In this document: positions 21,605-32,335 of the stretch, one piece after another
How the letters are laid out: each line of letters begins with the position of its first letter
Numbering within the stretch: position 1 is the first letter of the stretch
Origin: Aphrocallistes beatrix
Lineage: Eukaryota > Porifera > Hexactinellida > Sceptrulophora > Aphrocallistidae
NCBI GenBank assembly: GCA_963281255.1
Contig: OY725495.1
Coordinates: 2,418,001-2,482,000 of the forward strand
Length of the DNA stretch: 64,000 nt
Direction of reading: 5' to 3'
The notes under the pieces: generated by a model
Told to the model about the DNA's origin: nothing
The model's database searches: none
What the model saw: only the letters and a program-made list of their open reading frames with translations
Position numbers and translations under genes: made by a program

Positions 21605-22971
21605 TTGAAAATTAAATTGTATAAACGAATAACAATTATGATTATGGATTACTATAATATACATGGGAATGCATGTTTTTGTTCACCAATACACGAAGTT
21701 TTGAATACACTGCTAAATGATTGTAATGGATTAGTATTTAGAATGTTTAATCTGATTTGTATTTTTATATACTATATAGACTCAGAGGTTAACAACCACG
21801 ACCTAGATTTAGGGGCCTGCGAAGAGATATTCCACACGAACCTAGAAGAATTAGAATCTGAAACAATTCAAAAGAAACTTCTTGAAATCCAACCTCTACT
21901 TGAGAATTCCTTGCCAAGCAATACTTTTATATCACCTCTTCATGAAAAACTGGATCAAATGATCATAACTCGGCCCTCAAATGAAGTTTACACACATTAT
22001 CCATCTTGTTTCAATACCAGTTTCAATATCAAACAGAATGTTGCAGAATTTGTAACTGAAGTCTAACAATTATCTCGAATCTTGCAATCTAATCCATCCG
22101 ATCTGTAAATTTAATCGTGACTATCCAATCGCAGTTCTCTTTCCAATCGCGCTTGAATTGGCAACTGATGAAATAATAAATTTAGAAACGAATAATCCAA
22201 ATACGACAGCAATCATCACATGCTCACATGCTCAATCGACAACATCTTAGCAGTTATAAGTCTAAATAGAGTTACTATCCAGAATGCTATCAATGAGGAT
22301 ATGAGTTCTCAACTAAATCCTAAAATATCGGACCTTCTATCATTAATTAAAGAGAATAAATTTGATGAAATTCGTCACACCTTTGCTCGTTCAATGGACC
22401 TCATTCTAGAATACAACATGTTTTTTCAGTGCTATGACTTCTATGGATCTGAAGGAAAGGCTATCCAAATATTGCGTAACTGGGCCTATGTGATGATCGA
22501 TACACATCGAATTTTAAATGTCATCAATGCAAAAGTAACTTTTCTAAGACGTATATGCTAGGTACCATTGGTTGCGTTGTTAACAACTTAGATACTTCGA
22601 TTAATGCCAGAATTATGCCTCTGAAATGTGGAATCTGCCATTCAGCAACTTCTATACTTGAAAAGATTGGAGGATATTTCAAGTCAATCCCAGTGTTGTT
22701 GAGTATCGAAGTTGGACACCTACCAAGACATACCAAAACACTTTCTGCTGAAGATATAGATACTTCATTTGTTATCTATCAGAATGAATCTCAACTCACA
22801 TACAGATTAGCTGGTTATTCTGTACTAATCGGAAACCATTTCTATTCGTTTATTCCTATAAACGGAGAAATTCACAAATTTGACGGAATGCTGACACCAA
22901 AAATACAAAAATGGAGTTCAAACAATTTTCCCGGGGTTCTTAACACAGTTTTTTACATCCTGCAAAATTAA
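21605..22971 (+). pseudogene. USP-like cysteine peptidase domain of transposon locus A
   Basis: The region from 22220 carries the features of a ubiquitin-specific-protease fold. There is a Cys box LTCSIDNILAVISL (Cys codon 22229-22231) and a conserved FYGSEGKA. Two CxxC pairs (KCHQC near 22519 and KCGIC near 22627) could form the zinc finger. PVLLSIEVG follows, and a His box GYSVLIGNHFYSF (His 22837-22839) with HKFDGM (Asp 22882-22884). The 21605-22066 frame upstream is a poorly conserved linker. Two frame changes (near 22205 and 22510) break it unless an unseen intron intervenes. The same elements in the same order occur at 37997-38760. USP/USPL1-type enzymes cleave ubiquitin or SUMO; the activity and substrate here are inference. 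Confidence 0.6.
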
Positions 22972-23399
22972 AAGCTTTTGTTGTTTTGCTTATACATTTC
23001 TGCTAAATGTGGAAAATAATTTTGGAACAAAATTGTATGCTTCTGTCCAGCCATGGGCATTGATAAGGTTGGCATGTATGTTTACGTCGAAATGAAAAGT
23101 TAGTTCCACAGATAATTTTTCGCAAAAATTCGGAAATCTACCAAAAAAACATCATACCCTATTAAAAATATCTAACAATCCACTGAAAAAAACTACCCTA
23201 CCTAAATGTCTTACAATCCACCAAAAACCTCTCGTCCATCTCAATCAATTCTAACGTAAAATTAATGATTTCTGCATAGTTGCAGCGTTAAACTGCAAAA
23301 TTGTAGATGACGAAACATTCGTTTACTCTTGTTAGAGTTATTATCAAAATTCTATGTCTCACTATTTGGACAATATTTGTATGCTATAAAGGAATATTA

Positions 23400-23825
23400 A
23401 GTTTAAATTACGCCCATATATCCAAAGATTGGATTTGGTCAAATTTCGCACAAAATGTCCCTAAGAGTTTCGACTACATTTTATCTATCGAAATATTTTT
23501 TAAAAACGTTCAAACGCCCATAACTCGGCCAAAAACGGTCGGGTTGGACCGTAATTTAGCACATTCGATAGCATTTTTAATGCTATACAAATCATTAAGA
23601 TACCACGAGATACCTAACACATTTATATTTTGAGATTTTCGCCCTTTTCTGAAAAAGGATCGAAATTTTTAACAATTTTTGCACCTTTCTAAAAGCTTAA
23701 AACAAGTGTTTGGAACTTTTGTCAACAAGACTTGATAGAAAATATGCAGAGGAGGAGCATTGGGAGATTTTTTGTGAAAATTAAACAATTCGAAATTTAA
23801 GAAAATTGGGCGTAATTTAACCTTA
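23400..23825. mobile_element. Probable MITE with TTAA/TA flanks
   Basis: The inverted ends GTTTAAATTACGCCC and GGGCGTAATTTAAC face each other over about 425 bp, with TTAA adjacent on the left and TTAAC on the right. A frame of 108 codons inside shows no domain. Confidence 0.5.
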
Positions 23826-25200
23826 ACTAGATGTTGAATACTTCTGAACCGATAATTATTAATTGCCCCCCATCCCCATTCCCAACCTAAAATTGTTCCG
23901 CCACCGCTGATGTGGAGTCATAATCCCAAATTTATTTTAGAAAAATAATAGATCGCGGTCGCCACCGAGATCAGTGTTGTATTCTTAGTTTAAAAAGTGG
24001 GGGAACGGTGTTGTTACATAGGTTTGAACTTTGAATGCATAACCCTCTATTTTGTTAAAATACTTCTTTCAATCAGAGAGTTGCGTTTACCAAAGGAAAC
24101 GCGTTTCCTTAGTAAAAAAAGTGGAGGAACTGCATTCCCCCCTGTTCCCCCCGCTAATACACCACTGAACAAGACAATATCGCATGTGTGTAAATTTTGA
24201 GCTATAAGGAACAAACGAACTAACCAACAACAAGCTTGTTTTAATAGTAAAAGTTTTTAATATAATCATTCATTTCCACGATAAAAATTAAATTGCTCAA
24301 CAACAATTGTTGTATCACTATAAATATCAACAGATAATTATCGTTATCAATCACCAAGAAACAATGGATAACTAGTATTAATAACTGGTCTCAAAATCAC
24401 ACGGGTCTCAAAATCACACGGGTCTCAAAATCATACGGGTCTCAAAATCATAATAATTGAAACAACATTTATAATTCACAAGTAAAACGAAATGTCAGAT
24501 GTTATATTCTCATGTGTAAGTATAATACTTCAGCAAAATTTGTTGCAGAACTTTTGGATCACCCTGTAAAAGTCTGATAATTGATTGGTTCTCACATGAA
24601 CAAATGAATTTCAATCACAAATAGTTCTTCTGATTGTATGCATAAGTCACTACTATTTGAGCCCAAAGTATTTACATTATAAAATAATCGAATATGATTG
24701 GTCAGCACATTTTCTCACCTATCTCGGCGAGGTTTAAACATTTCGCTTTGATCTTCGAACTCCCTTCTAGTTTCATTATTACTTACCTGTGTGCCAAATT
24801 TCACGTTTCTAGCACCTCCCAGTTCCTCAACCAATTCACACAAAAAAAATAAAAAAACCATTGCTTTTTAATATATAAAGATTTTGAGAGATTATTCAAG
24901 AAATATGATAGTTTGAATTCGTAAGTTTTATGTGTAGCCCTGTATTTGTGGTTGGTTTGTCCAAATTGGTTGAGGTATTGGCAGGTTGTCGAAATTGTTT
25001 GTATTTTCTTAACAAAATGATTGTATATTTTCATTCTACTCGTATAGGGCGAAAAGAGTTTCCTAATAAAACAATTGGTAACGAATGAATCAAAAGATCG
25101 CATCTTCCAAACTGGCTAACCAGAACGAGTGTAATCTTAGCGGCGGATTCGAAGTTAAACTTAATCACTCTAACTCGAAAAGTACGTCCTATATCAAAAA
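23826..25200. other. No gene seen
   Basis: AT-rich DNA. There is an 18-bp perfect palindrome AAGGAAACGCGTTTCCTT at about 24094-24111 and a short tandem repeat at 24387-24454. A possible MITE (CAGTGTTGTA / TACACCACTG, about 23974-24167) lacks a clear duplication. Confidence 0.45.
24387..24454. repeat. 17-bp tandem repeat, four units
   Basis: The unit GGTCTCAAAATCACACG repeats at exactly 17-bp spacing (starts 24387, 24404, 24421, 24438), with one substitution in the third unit and a break-up in the fourth. Confidence 0.9.
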
Positions 25201-25204
25201 TAAT

Positions 25205-25675
25205 TACGAGGGGCACGCGGAAAGTTTTTAGCCACAAATTCAGTTTCTATTGAAATCGGATTGCAATTTTAGATATTATTCACTATATTTTAATTTTCAC
25301 TATATTGGGATTTCCATCAGTTACCAATTGGTATCGAGAGTTTTCCAGTGGGCGGGATATGCTTGGGGACGAAGCGCGAACCGGTAGACCGGTAACTGCA
25401 ACAGCTGGAGATCAAGTAGATCAGGTTCGTACCCTAGTAGCTGAAGATCGAAGAATCACTTACGATGTAATTCAGACTACTCTAGGGATATCATCATGGG
25501 CAGTTAGGAAGATGCTACATGAAGAACTGGGTCTACACAAGATGAGTAGTCCCTGGATCCCCCATCTCTTAACTGAAGACCAAAAAAAGGCCCGCGTTGA
25601 CTGGTGCAAATTAATGCTAGTCAAATTCGATATGGGTAATTCCAATAAGGTTTCTCAGATAATTACTGGTGATGC
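25205..25675 (+). pseudogene. mariner transposase, N-terminal half, cut by a palindromic MITE
   Basis: A mariner-like terminus TACGAGGGGCACGCGGAAAG (25205) is followed by a frame with SVTNWYREF..GRDMLGDE.RTGRP, the HTH region, WIPHLLTEDQKKARVDWC and IITGD, which holds the first Asp of the DD(34)D triad. Immediately after this Asp the sequence changes into the terminus ATAGCCTACTATATA of a Mutator-type MITE, so the rest of the transposase is missing. The extreme N-terminus is also not in a good frame with an ATG. The mariner identity is secure. Confidence 0.85.
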
Positions 25676-26605
25676 ATAGCCTACTATATATAAGGCCTAA
25701 GAGTAACTTAACCAGGGATGCGGTAGAAGATGGATGAAGAAATACATGAGCTGCCTTAAATCATTAACAAAGCACAATATAGCTTAGGGATGTATTACCA
25801 GCATATATAAATATGGTGTCAAAGCACCCATATCCGTTGTTAAAATTTAGATTAGCCATCAAATGATTGCGCAACAGGTTATATTTGGGTCAAATTTAGT
25901 GATTTTCAGAGGCCGTTTAAGGGCACTTCTAAGTGTTTTTATTAAAATGTTTTTCGCATATAACTGAGAAGTGGATGTGTTAATACTAAAAATTTGGAAT
26001 TTTTTCATGGAATGTTCTTACATTCCAGTGTTGCTATGGAGACGTGTTTTTGGTCAGTTGGGGCTATATCTTGAAAACAGCGATAGCTAGACATTCAAAT
26101 ATAATCCCATTTTATAGCAAATAGGCTACTTCCTATTTAGCTATAATACAATTTCTGTGTCTAAATTCAATGGTTTACGAGATATTCGACAAATCACCAA
26201 ATGTGACCAATATGATAAATTGTCTAATAACTCGTAAATTATTGAGTTAAGACATAGAAATTGTATTATAGCTTAATAGGAAGTAGCCTATTTGCTATCA
26301 AATGGGATTAAATTTGAATGTCTAGCTATCGCTGTTTTCAAGATATAGCCCCAACTGACCAAAACACGTTTCCATAGCAACACTGGAATGTAAGAACATT
26401 CCATGAAAAAATTCCAAATTTTTCGTATTAACACATTCACTTCTCAGTACTATGCGAAAAACTTTAGAAATAAAACACTTAGAAGTGCCCTTAAACGACC
26501 TCTGAAAATCACTAAATTTGACCCAAATATAGACTGTTGCGCAATCATTTGATGACTAATCTAAATTTTAACAACGGATATGGGTGCTTTGACACCATAT
26601 CTATA
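25676..26605. mobile_element. Palindromic Mutator-type MITE, second copy, right end truncated
   Basis: The left arm and centre match 3150-4217 closely. The right arm stops near 26605 after GACACCATAT, about 120 bp short of the terminus. The left-flank 9-mer is tggtgatgc (25667-25675), and no matching duplication can be seen because the right end is lost. Confidence 0.85.
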
Positions 26606-26704
26606 AGCAGTGGACCCTATTAACCGAAAATATTTTGTATCAGCTTCTAGGTGTGAGAGCTATTCCAGTCCTACCAAATTTGGGCCGATTAAGCGGAGTC
26701 GACT
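26606..26704. repeat. Tigger-type MITE fragment
   Basis: CAGTGGACCCTATTAACC at the left and GATTAAGCGGAGTCGACTG before TA at the right match the ends and interior of 61667-62625. The left side abuts the truncated palindromic MITE and lacks TA. Confidence 0.6.
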
Positions 26705-26713
26705 GTATATATT

Positions 26714-26871
26714 CAGTGCCGGCACCACCGGTGGTGTTCTAGGTGTCAGGACACCTACTGTCTCACAATTTATCTATTTATACAGTATATATCCCTCCAT
26801 AGATGGACACTCACTTTCAGACAAATCCCTCTTAGGACACCGACTGCTCATAAAAATTGCCGCAGGCCATG
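26714..26871. mobile_element. 158-bp MITE, second copy (inverted)
   Basis: This is the reverse of 8711-8868, with ends CAGTGCCGGCACC and GCAGGCCATG. The flanking five bases (atatt / gtatt) match at four of five positions. Confidence 0.7.
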
Positions 26872-27047
26872 GTATTCTTCTACAACAACATCATTACTAT
26901 ATTAGATTTTATGAGGAATTTGTGGTGTAGCTCCCCAAGGAGACCCTGGTATTCAACTGAAATTGAAATTGATCGATTTTAATTTCAGTTAGCAGCACTA
27001 GCTGTAATCCCAGCCTGATCAGGTGGTGGATGGCTATGCTCGTCTGC

Positions 27048-27252
27048 TCTGCTTGATACGATCTCATTGTTGATCGTTGTCGAAGCTCAACTGCAACTTC
27101 ATGTGGTTTGTCTTACATCTCCAAAAGATACGGTCATCTCTACCTCGCCTATTGATGATATACCTGTACCCCAAGTGTATTTTGTTGACGAACAAACTAG
27201 GTGTTCCATCTTGAATTAATACACTAGTGATTGGCATGTATATGAGACACAC
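27048..27252 (-). pseudogene. FLYWCH-type zinc finger fragment
   Basis: The frame reads LFVNKIHLGYRYIINRRG...IFWRCKT, matching the F/L-x-Y-x(n)-W-x-C spacing of FLYWCH fingers. The terminal C/H pair would need a frame change near 27110. FLYWCH domains occur in transposon-derived proteins, and no partner domain is visible here. Confidence 0.45.
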
Positions 27253-28904
27253 AGATCTCTATCGTGGATTGCGTAGCTCTAAGTCTAATAATGAAGTTGA
27301 GGTAGTAGTGTCTGATATCGAATTAAAAGCGTGTGGAACTAAAGCCCCAGATTTATAAGACAGTGAGAAATAGGCTCACTTCAACCAAAATTCCGAAATC
27401 TCATTCTCATGGGTAGCAGGGGTCATATTAGTTGCTTTGATAGGTTTTAAATGTCAGTTGCATTTTATAATTTCTAGAAGAGCAACGGATTCGTGAATTC
27501 TATAATATACTTCTCTAACAGAAACTCTAGAATCTCTCATTAATGGAGAATGGAAGTATATGAGTGAGGTGTTCTCCGTTCTAATAAAGCTAATTTTACT
27601 GTGTAGAATAGAATCAAATCAAATCGGGATAAAAGGTTGTATGAGTTGAGATGATAATACAGGAGTATAATTCTCGTTGTACTGTGTCATTGTGTCCGTT
27701 GTTAATTAGTCCTATCTCAACCTTACATAGAAAACATAGTAGCAATTCTCTGTGTAATGTACACTCATCATTACACAACAGCAGAAGATTGGAGAGGATC
27801 TCGTTTCTCTACAGAGTTGTACGCGGACCGAAATTTGAAAATAAGTAGACTACACTTACTTAGTATTAGGGAATCCTTTTATGGGAGTGAGTTTCTGCAA
27901 ACACAAATAAGTGGAAACAAACACAGTTCCATTTACGTAAGTATTCCTCAATTGGTACTTCGTGACAATTAAAAACATCGTCTCGGTTGCCATCGCGGGA
28001 AGTCGTGCAAAGATTTCCAGGCCGCGGCCCGCAAACTATTATATTCGGTCCGCACAGCCCGCGTGCAACTCTTTTTCTCCCATAAATACAAATAAATGCA
28101 AGTTTCAAATAAGGATCAATTTGTTGCAAAATTTACAACAATAATTGTGTTACAAGTATAAACTATTTGGACTAAATATAATCCGTAAATGAAAGTACGT
28201 AATGAGATATTGGACAAGAGTTGCTATAGTTACAACTAGGAAAATAAACTGAATGTGTATATTACATGAAGCTGTAATACACGGATGCTACAAATATCTC
28301 ATTCGTGAAGAGAAAACTTATTAAATGAGACACAAGAATAAAATATATGACAATTAGTCTTCTAGCAGGAGGGAGATAGAGCATGTTAGTGGTTTACTGA
28401 TACTTACAACTCTTAGTTGAGTTCAACTAAATAGCATCATTATGTAGGAATAGGAGTCTGGACAAGGATAGCATCAATAAAATGTCATATTTCATTCGAC
28501 TATGTTTCTCGTATCCTTGTACCATAATAGAGCAGAATTAATTTGAAACTAAAGCACTCTGTCAAATTCCATAATGGATAATAGCAGTTAAAACTTAATG
28601 CGCATTTTTTTGTATCATATAAATGATTTAGCATCAATTTTCACGAAATAAATAGGGATATGAGGTGTCAAGATTATTACAAATTTATCACTTTCTTCAG
28701 CAATTTTATTCTAATGGATTTCGGTCTTAAACTAATGAAAACAAAACACTTTGAAACAAAGATTTAGAAGCAAATTATTTAAAAATTGGCGTAGCAATTG
28801 TTACTAGTGATCACAACTTGATTCAGCCCAATCTTTGTTAAATTTACAAGACTAGTTTAGTTTATTAAAATCAAAATATAAAGTAGCAGGGGGGGAATAT
28901 GGAG
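27253..28904. other. Low-repeat DNA, no gene seen
   Basis: Open frames of 60-90 codons occur on both strands (27651-28144) but overlap each other and carry no domain. This is the least repetitive part of the window and may be intron or intergenic DNA of a host gene. Confidence 0.4.
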
Positions 28905-29163
28905 GAGTGGGTGAAGGGGAGTGGGTGAAGGAGAGTGGGTGAAGGAGAGCGGGTGAAGGAGAGCGGGTGAAGGAGAGCGGGTGAAGGAGAGCGAGTGAAG
29001 GAGAGCGAGTGAAGGAGAGCGGGTGAAAGAGAGCGGGTGAAGGAGAGCGAGTGAAGGAGAGCGGGTGAAGGAGAGCGGGTGAAGGAGAGTGAGTGAAGGA
29101 GAGCGAGTGAAGGAGAGCGGGTGAAGGAGAGCGAGTGAAGGAGAGCGGGTGAAGGAGAGTGGT
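28905..29163. repeat. 14-bp minisatellite, about 18 units
   Basis: The unit GGGTGAAGGAGAGC is repeated head to tail with G/A and C/T variants. A minus-strand frame through it (28852-29205) reads a Ser/Pro/Leu repeat, which is a by-product of the repeat; 14 is not a multiple of three, so the peptide period is 14 residues. Confidence 0.92.
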
Positions 29164-29326
29164 GGGGGAGAGCTGTTTACCTAGAGAATTAGGACAGTAA
29201 TACATTGAGCAATAAATGACAGATTTCTAAGCTAATGGATTAGTTGGGCATTCTATTTAAAGAAAGGACGAAATTGTACATATGAGGAGTACATATAAGT
29301 AAGAAAGGTCTAGTAGACTAACCGTA

Positions 29327-29721
29327 TTAATATTTGTGTCTGGAGACCTTTGGAGAAGCCTCCAGGTTTACCAACGATGAATGTGGTATGACCTTTATCA
29401 CGGGGGTTGCGCTTGAGGTTGCGGCTGGGGTTGCTGTTGTTGTTGCGACCTGAATACACAAAAGTTCACATTACTAAAGATTATATGTATCTGGGCTGCA
29501 AAAAGACAATAATAGCCGCTTATTTGATTAAGAAGTAGCTACGAATATAGTAATTAGACAAACTAAATACATTAAGATCAAGAGACTCACCTTCAAATGA
29601 ACTCGAATCTTCCGGACCATTGTCGTCAGGTCCTCCACATTTTTATCAATGCGTATTGTCCGCTCCCTTTGGCGCCGAGCTCATGGCGTCCCATCAAATA
29701 TGGCAAGAAAAAGTTGAGCCA
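29327..29721 (-). pseudogene. Candidate two-exon 3' end of a host gene
   Basis: The minus strand shows a textbook exon at 29591-29721: acceptor TTTTTCTCTGCAG, donor AAG|GTGAGT. A second exon follows at 29327-29449 (acceptor TTGTGTATTCAG) and ends in TAA. Read in one phase they give ...IRIDKNVEDLTTMVRKIRVH... joined to a Thr/Ala-rich tail (VATTTATPAATSSATP). Against this, a TGA lies in that phase at about 29676-29678. Either the gene is dead, the first part of the exon uses another acceptor, or the call is wrong. I do not recognise the protein. Confidence 0.35.
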
Positions 29722-29804
29722 CTGCAGAGAAAAATAAAATAACCTACAATCGATGTTTTAAAAATTTGATCAATTCATTCAATCATGCGATGCTCTATGG
29801 CAGA

Positions 29805-30075
29805 TATCGACATGCTAGGAGTTCATACGACGTACCTAACACCAACAACTACTCCTTTGTTTCGCAATAAAATTACGAAAAATTCATTACATCTATCTGG
29901 GTGGGCTAATCTAAATCAAGATGCGAATTTCAGGTTTTACACAATATTCATCAACTCTATGGCTACATATCAACATGCTAGGAATTCATATGACGTACCT
30001 GACACCAACAACTGTTGCTTTGTTTCGCAATAAACTAAACTTGCGAAAAATTCATTACATCTATCTGGGTGAGCT
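29805..30075. repeat. Direct duplication of about 105 bp at 163-bp spacing
   Basis: The segment CATGCTAGGAGTTCATACGA...CATCTATCTGGGTGGGCT (29809-29909) recurs at 29972-30073 with about 90% identity, including the intervening AACACCAACAACT and TTTGTTTCGCAATAAA. It is a local duplication of unknown function. Confidence 0.8.
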
Positions 30076-30246
30076 AGTCTTACCTGACAGTCATCATCAA
30101 GTATGATTATTCAATGGAATTAATCAATTGGCACCAAAATATCATATTTGAATCAATTGTAGATAATCAAGGAGAGATAGTATTGCGAATTACAGAATTA
30201 ATTTATTTGAGGTGATCATCGTGGGAGAAAGGCAGTGTGACATACC

Positions 30247-30393
30247 ATGCGAGTTTCAGCCAACCCTCCAAAAGCAGATGCAGAATACTACATACCGATG
30301 GATGATGGGGACGTGAAAAATGCCATAAAACCAAGTCAAAGAATACAATTAATTATTCAAAATGGATTACTTGAAACAGACATCTCTATTTGA
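30247..30393 (+). CDS. Small ORF of uncertain status
   Basis: The frame is ATG-initiated and 48 codons long (MRVSANPPKADAEYYIPMDD...), with a mixed, non-repetitive composition. A TTTCAG precedes codon five, so it could instead be an internal exon. There is no recognisable domain. Confidence 0.2.
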   Translation: MRVSANPPKADAEYYIPMDDGDVKNAIKPSQRIQLIIQNGLLETDISI

Positions 30394-31255
30394 CAGACAT
30401 TCAGACATTCAATGCTCGAAGATGCAAGATGTGGACAAAGTTATCATAAACGAGTCTCACATCATACTGAATGAGACAATAATTCGTCAGAATAAAGAGA
30501 TTCATACTCCAAATATTAAATACATCGGGCAGTTATTAATTACAGTAGCAAATTTCGGACAGGTTCATAAGCAAAATTGAATCTACCATAAACAATAAAA
30601 TTTCCGGACGGCGGTGATAAACATAAACAAATAATTTATTTTACATAGCATATATATTAACAAATACTAAATATATATCAACTCACTTGTAGTGCAAAAT
30701 AAATTCATTTTCATCGAAAACAAATTGAAGATAAAAAGTGAAAAAAATCTATGCTAATCACACACAAAGCATGCGTATTTATATAATTTAGCTCCTTGCA
30801 CATGATAGCCACTAACATATTTAGTTGCTATTTGTATCTAACACAAATCGTGTGAAATATGTACTAGATAAATACTTGAGGTTATTAAGCATCTAGATTC
30901 CTTAAAATGAATTAACCACGAATTGATCATCATTAACAAATCAACTCTGCGAGTTACTTCATACTAAGAGGAATCTGCTAATAATTTTGCTAGCTGGAGT
31001 GATGAATCATCATATTCGATGAATGGAAATTAAATTTTGAGGAATCTATCGCCTAAAATGGCAAAGTTATGTGCGAAAATTGAAATATCAAATTATACAC
31101 AAGGTGACAATGACGTCACCATTTCGCGATGAGTCAACTTTTCGTCTATGAGGTAAGAAAACTCAAATGTGTCTTACCTTAACCTTGGATAATATTATTC
31201 GCACTGGAAGGTAGTTTCTACTCCTTTTTCGGTTATAATTGGACCATGGATCAGG
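30394..31255. other. No gene seen
   Basis: Unique AT-rich DNA without domains or clear repeats. Confidence 0.45.
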
Positions 31256-31327
31256 AAATGCATTGATGATTGAAATAACAGATCAAAAAAATCTTTTTGA
31301 TCTGTTATTTCAATCATCAATGCATTT
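31256..31327. repeat. Perfect 34-bp inverted repeat with 4-nt spacer
   Basis: The arms 31256-31289 and 31294-31327 are exact complements (AAATGCATTGATGATTGAAA... ), separated by AATC. The transcript would form a long perfect hairpin. The arm resembles interior sequence of family F near 42930 and 58150, so it may have arisen inside a transposon. Confidence 0.9.
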
Positions 31328-31379
31328 TTGCAGATTTTTGCAGACAAAAAGTCGAAAGTTAGCTATTATAGGAAAGGAC

Positions 31380-31752
31380 AACCTTAAGAATATAATCGAT
31401 ATCAGTCGAAAAATCATCAAATTTGTCAATTTCTCAATATTTTGACGAGTAATTATGACGTCATAACAGAATGATGAGTTATCATTTTTAACCCTTGAAA
31501 GCATTTGGAATTTTTCTATTTATAGTAGTAACCCCAAACTTGTATGGCTTCCCCATTGAAAATGGCTTAAACCGGAAATGACGCAACACATTCCTGTGGC
31601 AAGCGTGGGTTAATGATAGTAGTACCAAAAGTGAGATATATATATACACATTTTATTAAAATTTCATCCTTCTATCACAAAATCTTGAGTTATGTTCAAA
31701 AAACGGAAATTTCTAATTATGAAAAGAGTTAGTACATTAATCGAGTTTTAAT
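31380..31752 (-). mobile_element. Helitron-like 5' end with an inserted short repeat
   Basis: Reading the minus strand from 31752 gives TCCTTACTATTAAAACTCGA, then the family body. An insertion at about 31500-31640 (CTATTTATAGTAGTAACCCC...GGCAAGCGTGGGTTAATGATAG) has a partner near 52500-52580. Confidence 0.5.
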
Positions 31753-31754
31753 AG

Positions 31755-32335
31755 TAAGGATTCAATTGTATTACTGAATGGTCTACCATCTAGTCGTACT
31801 AGTTGGACGGTATTTATTTAGATTTTTATGAGTTACCTCACTAAAGTTTAGCGTTACTAAAATTGAATTATTGGAGGTTTTTCGAAGCATCCATCAATTA
31901 GTTTATTACTTCTTTATGATACGAAACAGGCCGATGTCCTTATCTTAAAATCTATTAAAGATATACATTCTATTATAATCTTAATTAAATAAAACAGTTA
32001 TTTCCAAATGTTCAGTATTAATGAAATTTGTCGATTTTCAGGATACTTTTGCTATTTTCCCAAAAATTAGGTTGGAATATATGTAAATCATGAGTATAAA
32101 TGTGAATGAATTCCTGTGAATGCCTTTATTTATCTTTAATGACTCATTTTACATTGTTCTTAACATTTAAACGTAAATTCCTATAAGCGAGACTTTAAAT
32201 TTTCAAAATTTCTTCAAAATAAAAATAATCAAAATTGGTTAGAGTATAGCATTCTATACATGAGGCAATGGCAGTCAATATTATTTTTGGACCAGAGATT
32301 GCTTAGTATATTCAAATTTACATGAATCCTTTATA
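31755..32335. repeat. Decayed interior of the GGATACCGC family
   Basis: Words such as GAATGGTCTACCATCTAG, GGACGG, TTTTCAGGATACTTTTGCTATTTT and ATAGCATTCTATA..GGCAATGGCAGTCA correspond, inverted, to sequence at 47500-48700 and 46060-46140. Confidence 0.5.

Noticed and set aside
23974-24167. Possible hAT MITE (CAGTGTTGTA / TACACCACTG)
   Set aside because: The ends pair only loosely and no 8-bp duplication is visible, so I left it out of the firm list.
28852-29205. Minus-strand frame of 117 codons rich in Ser, Pro and Leu
   Set aside because: It is only the translation of the 14-bp minisatellite at 28905-29163. The residues repeat with the DNA unit and there is no start context or domain.
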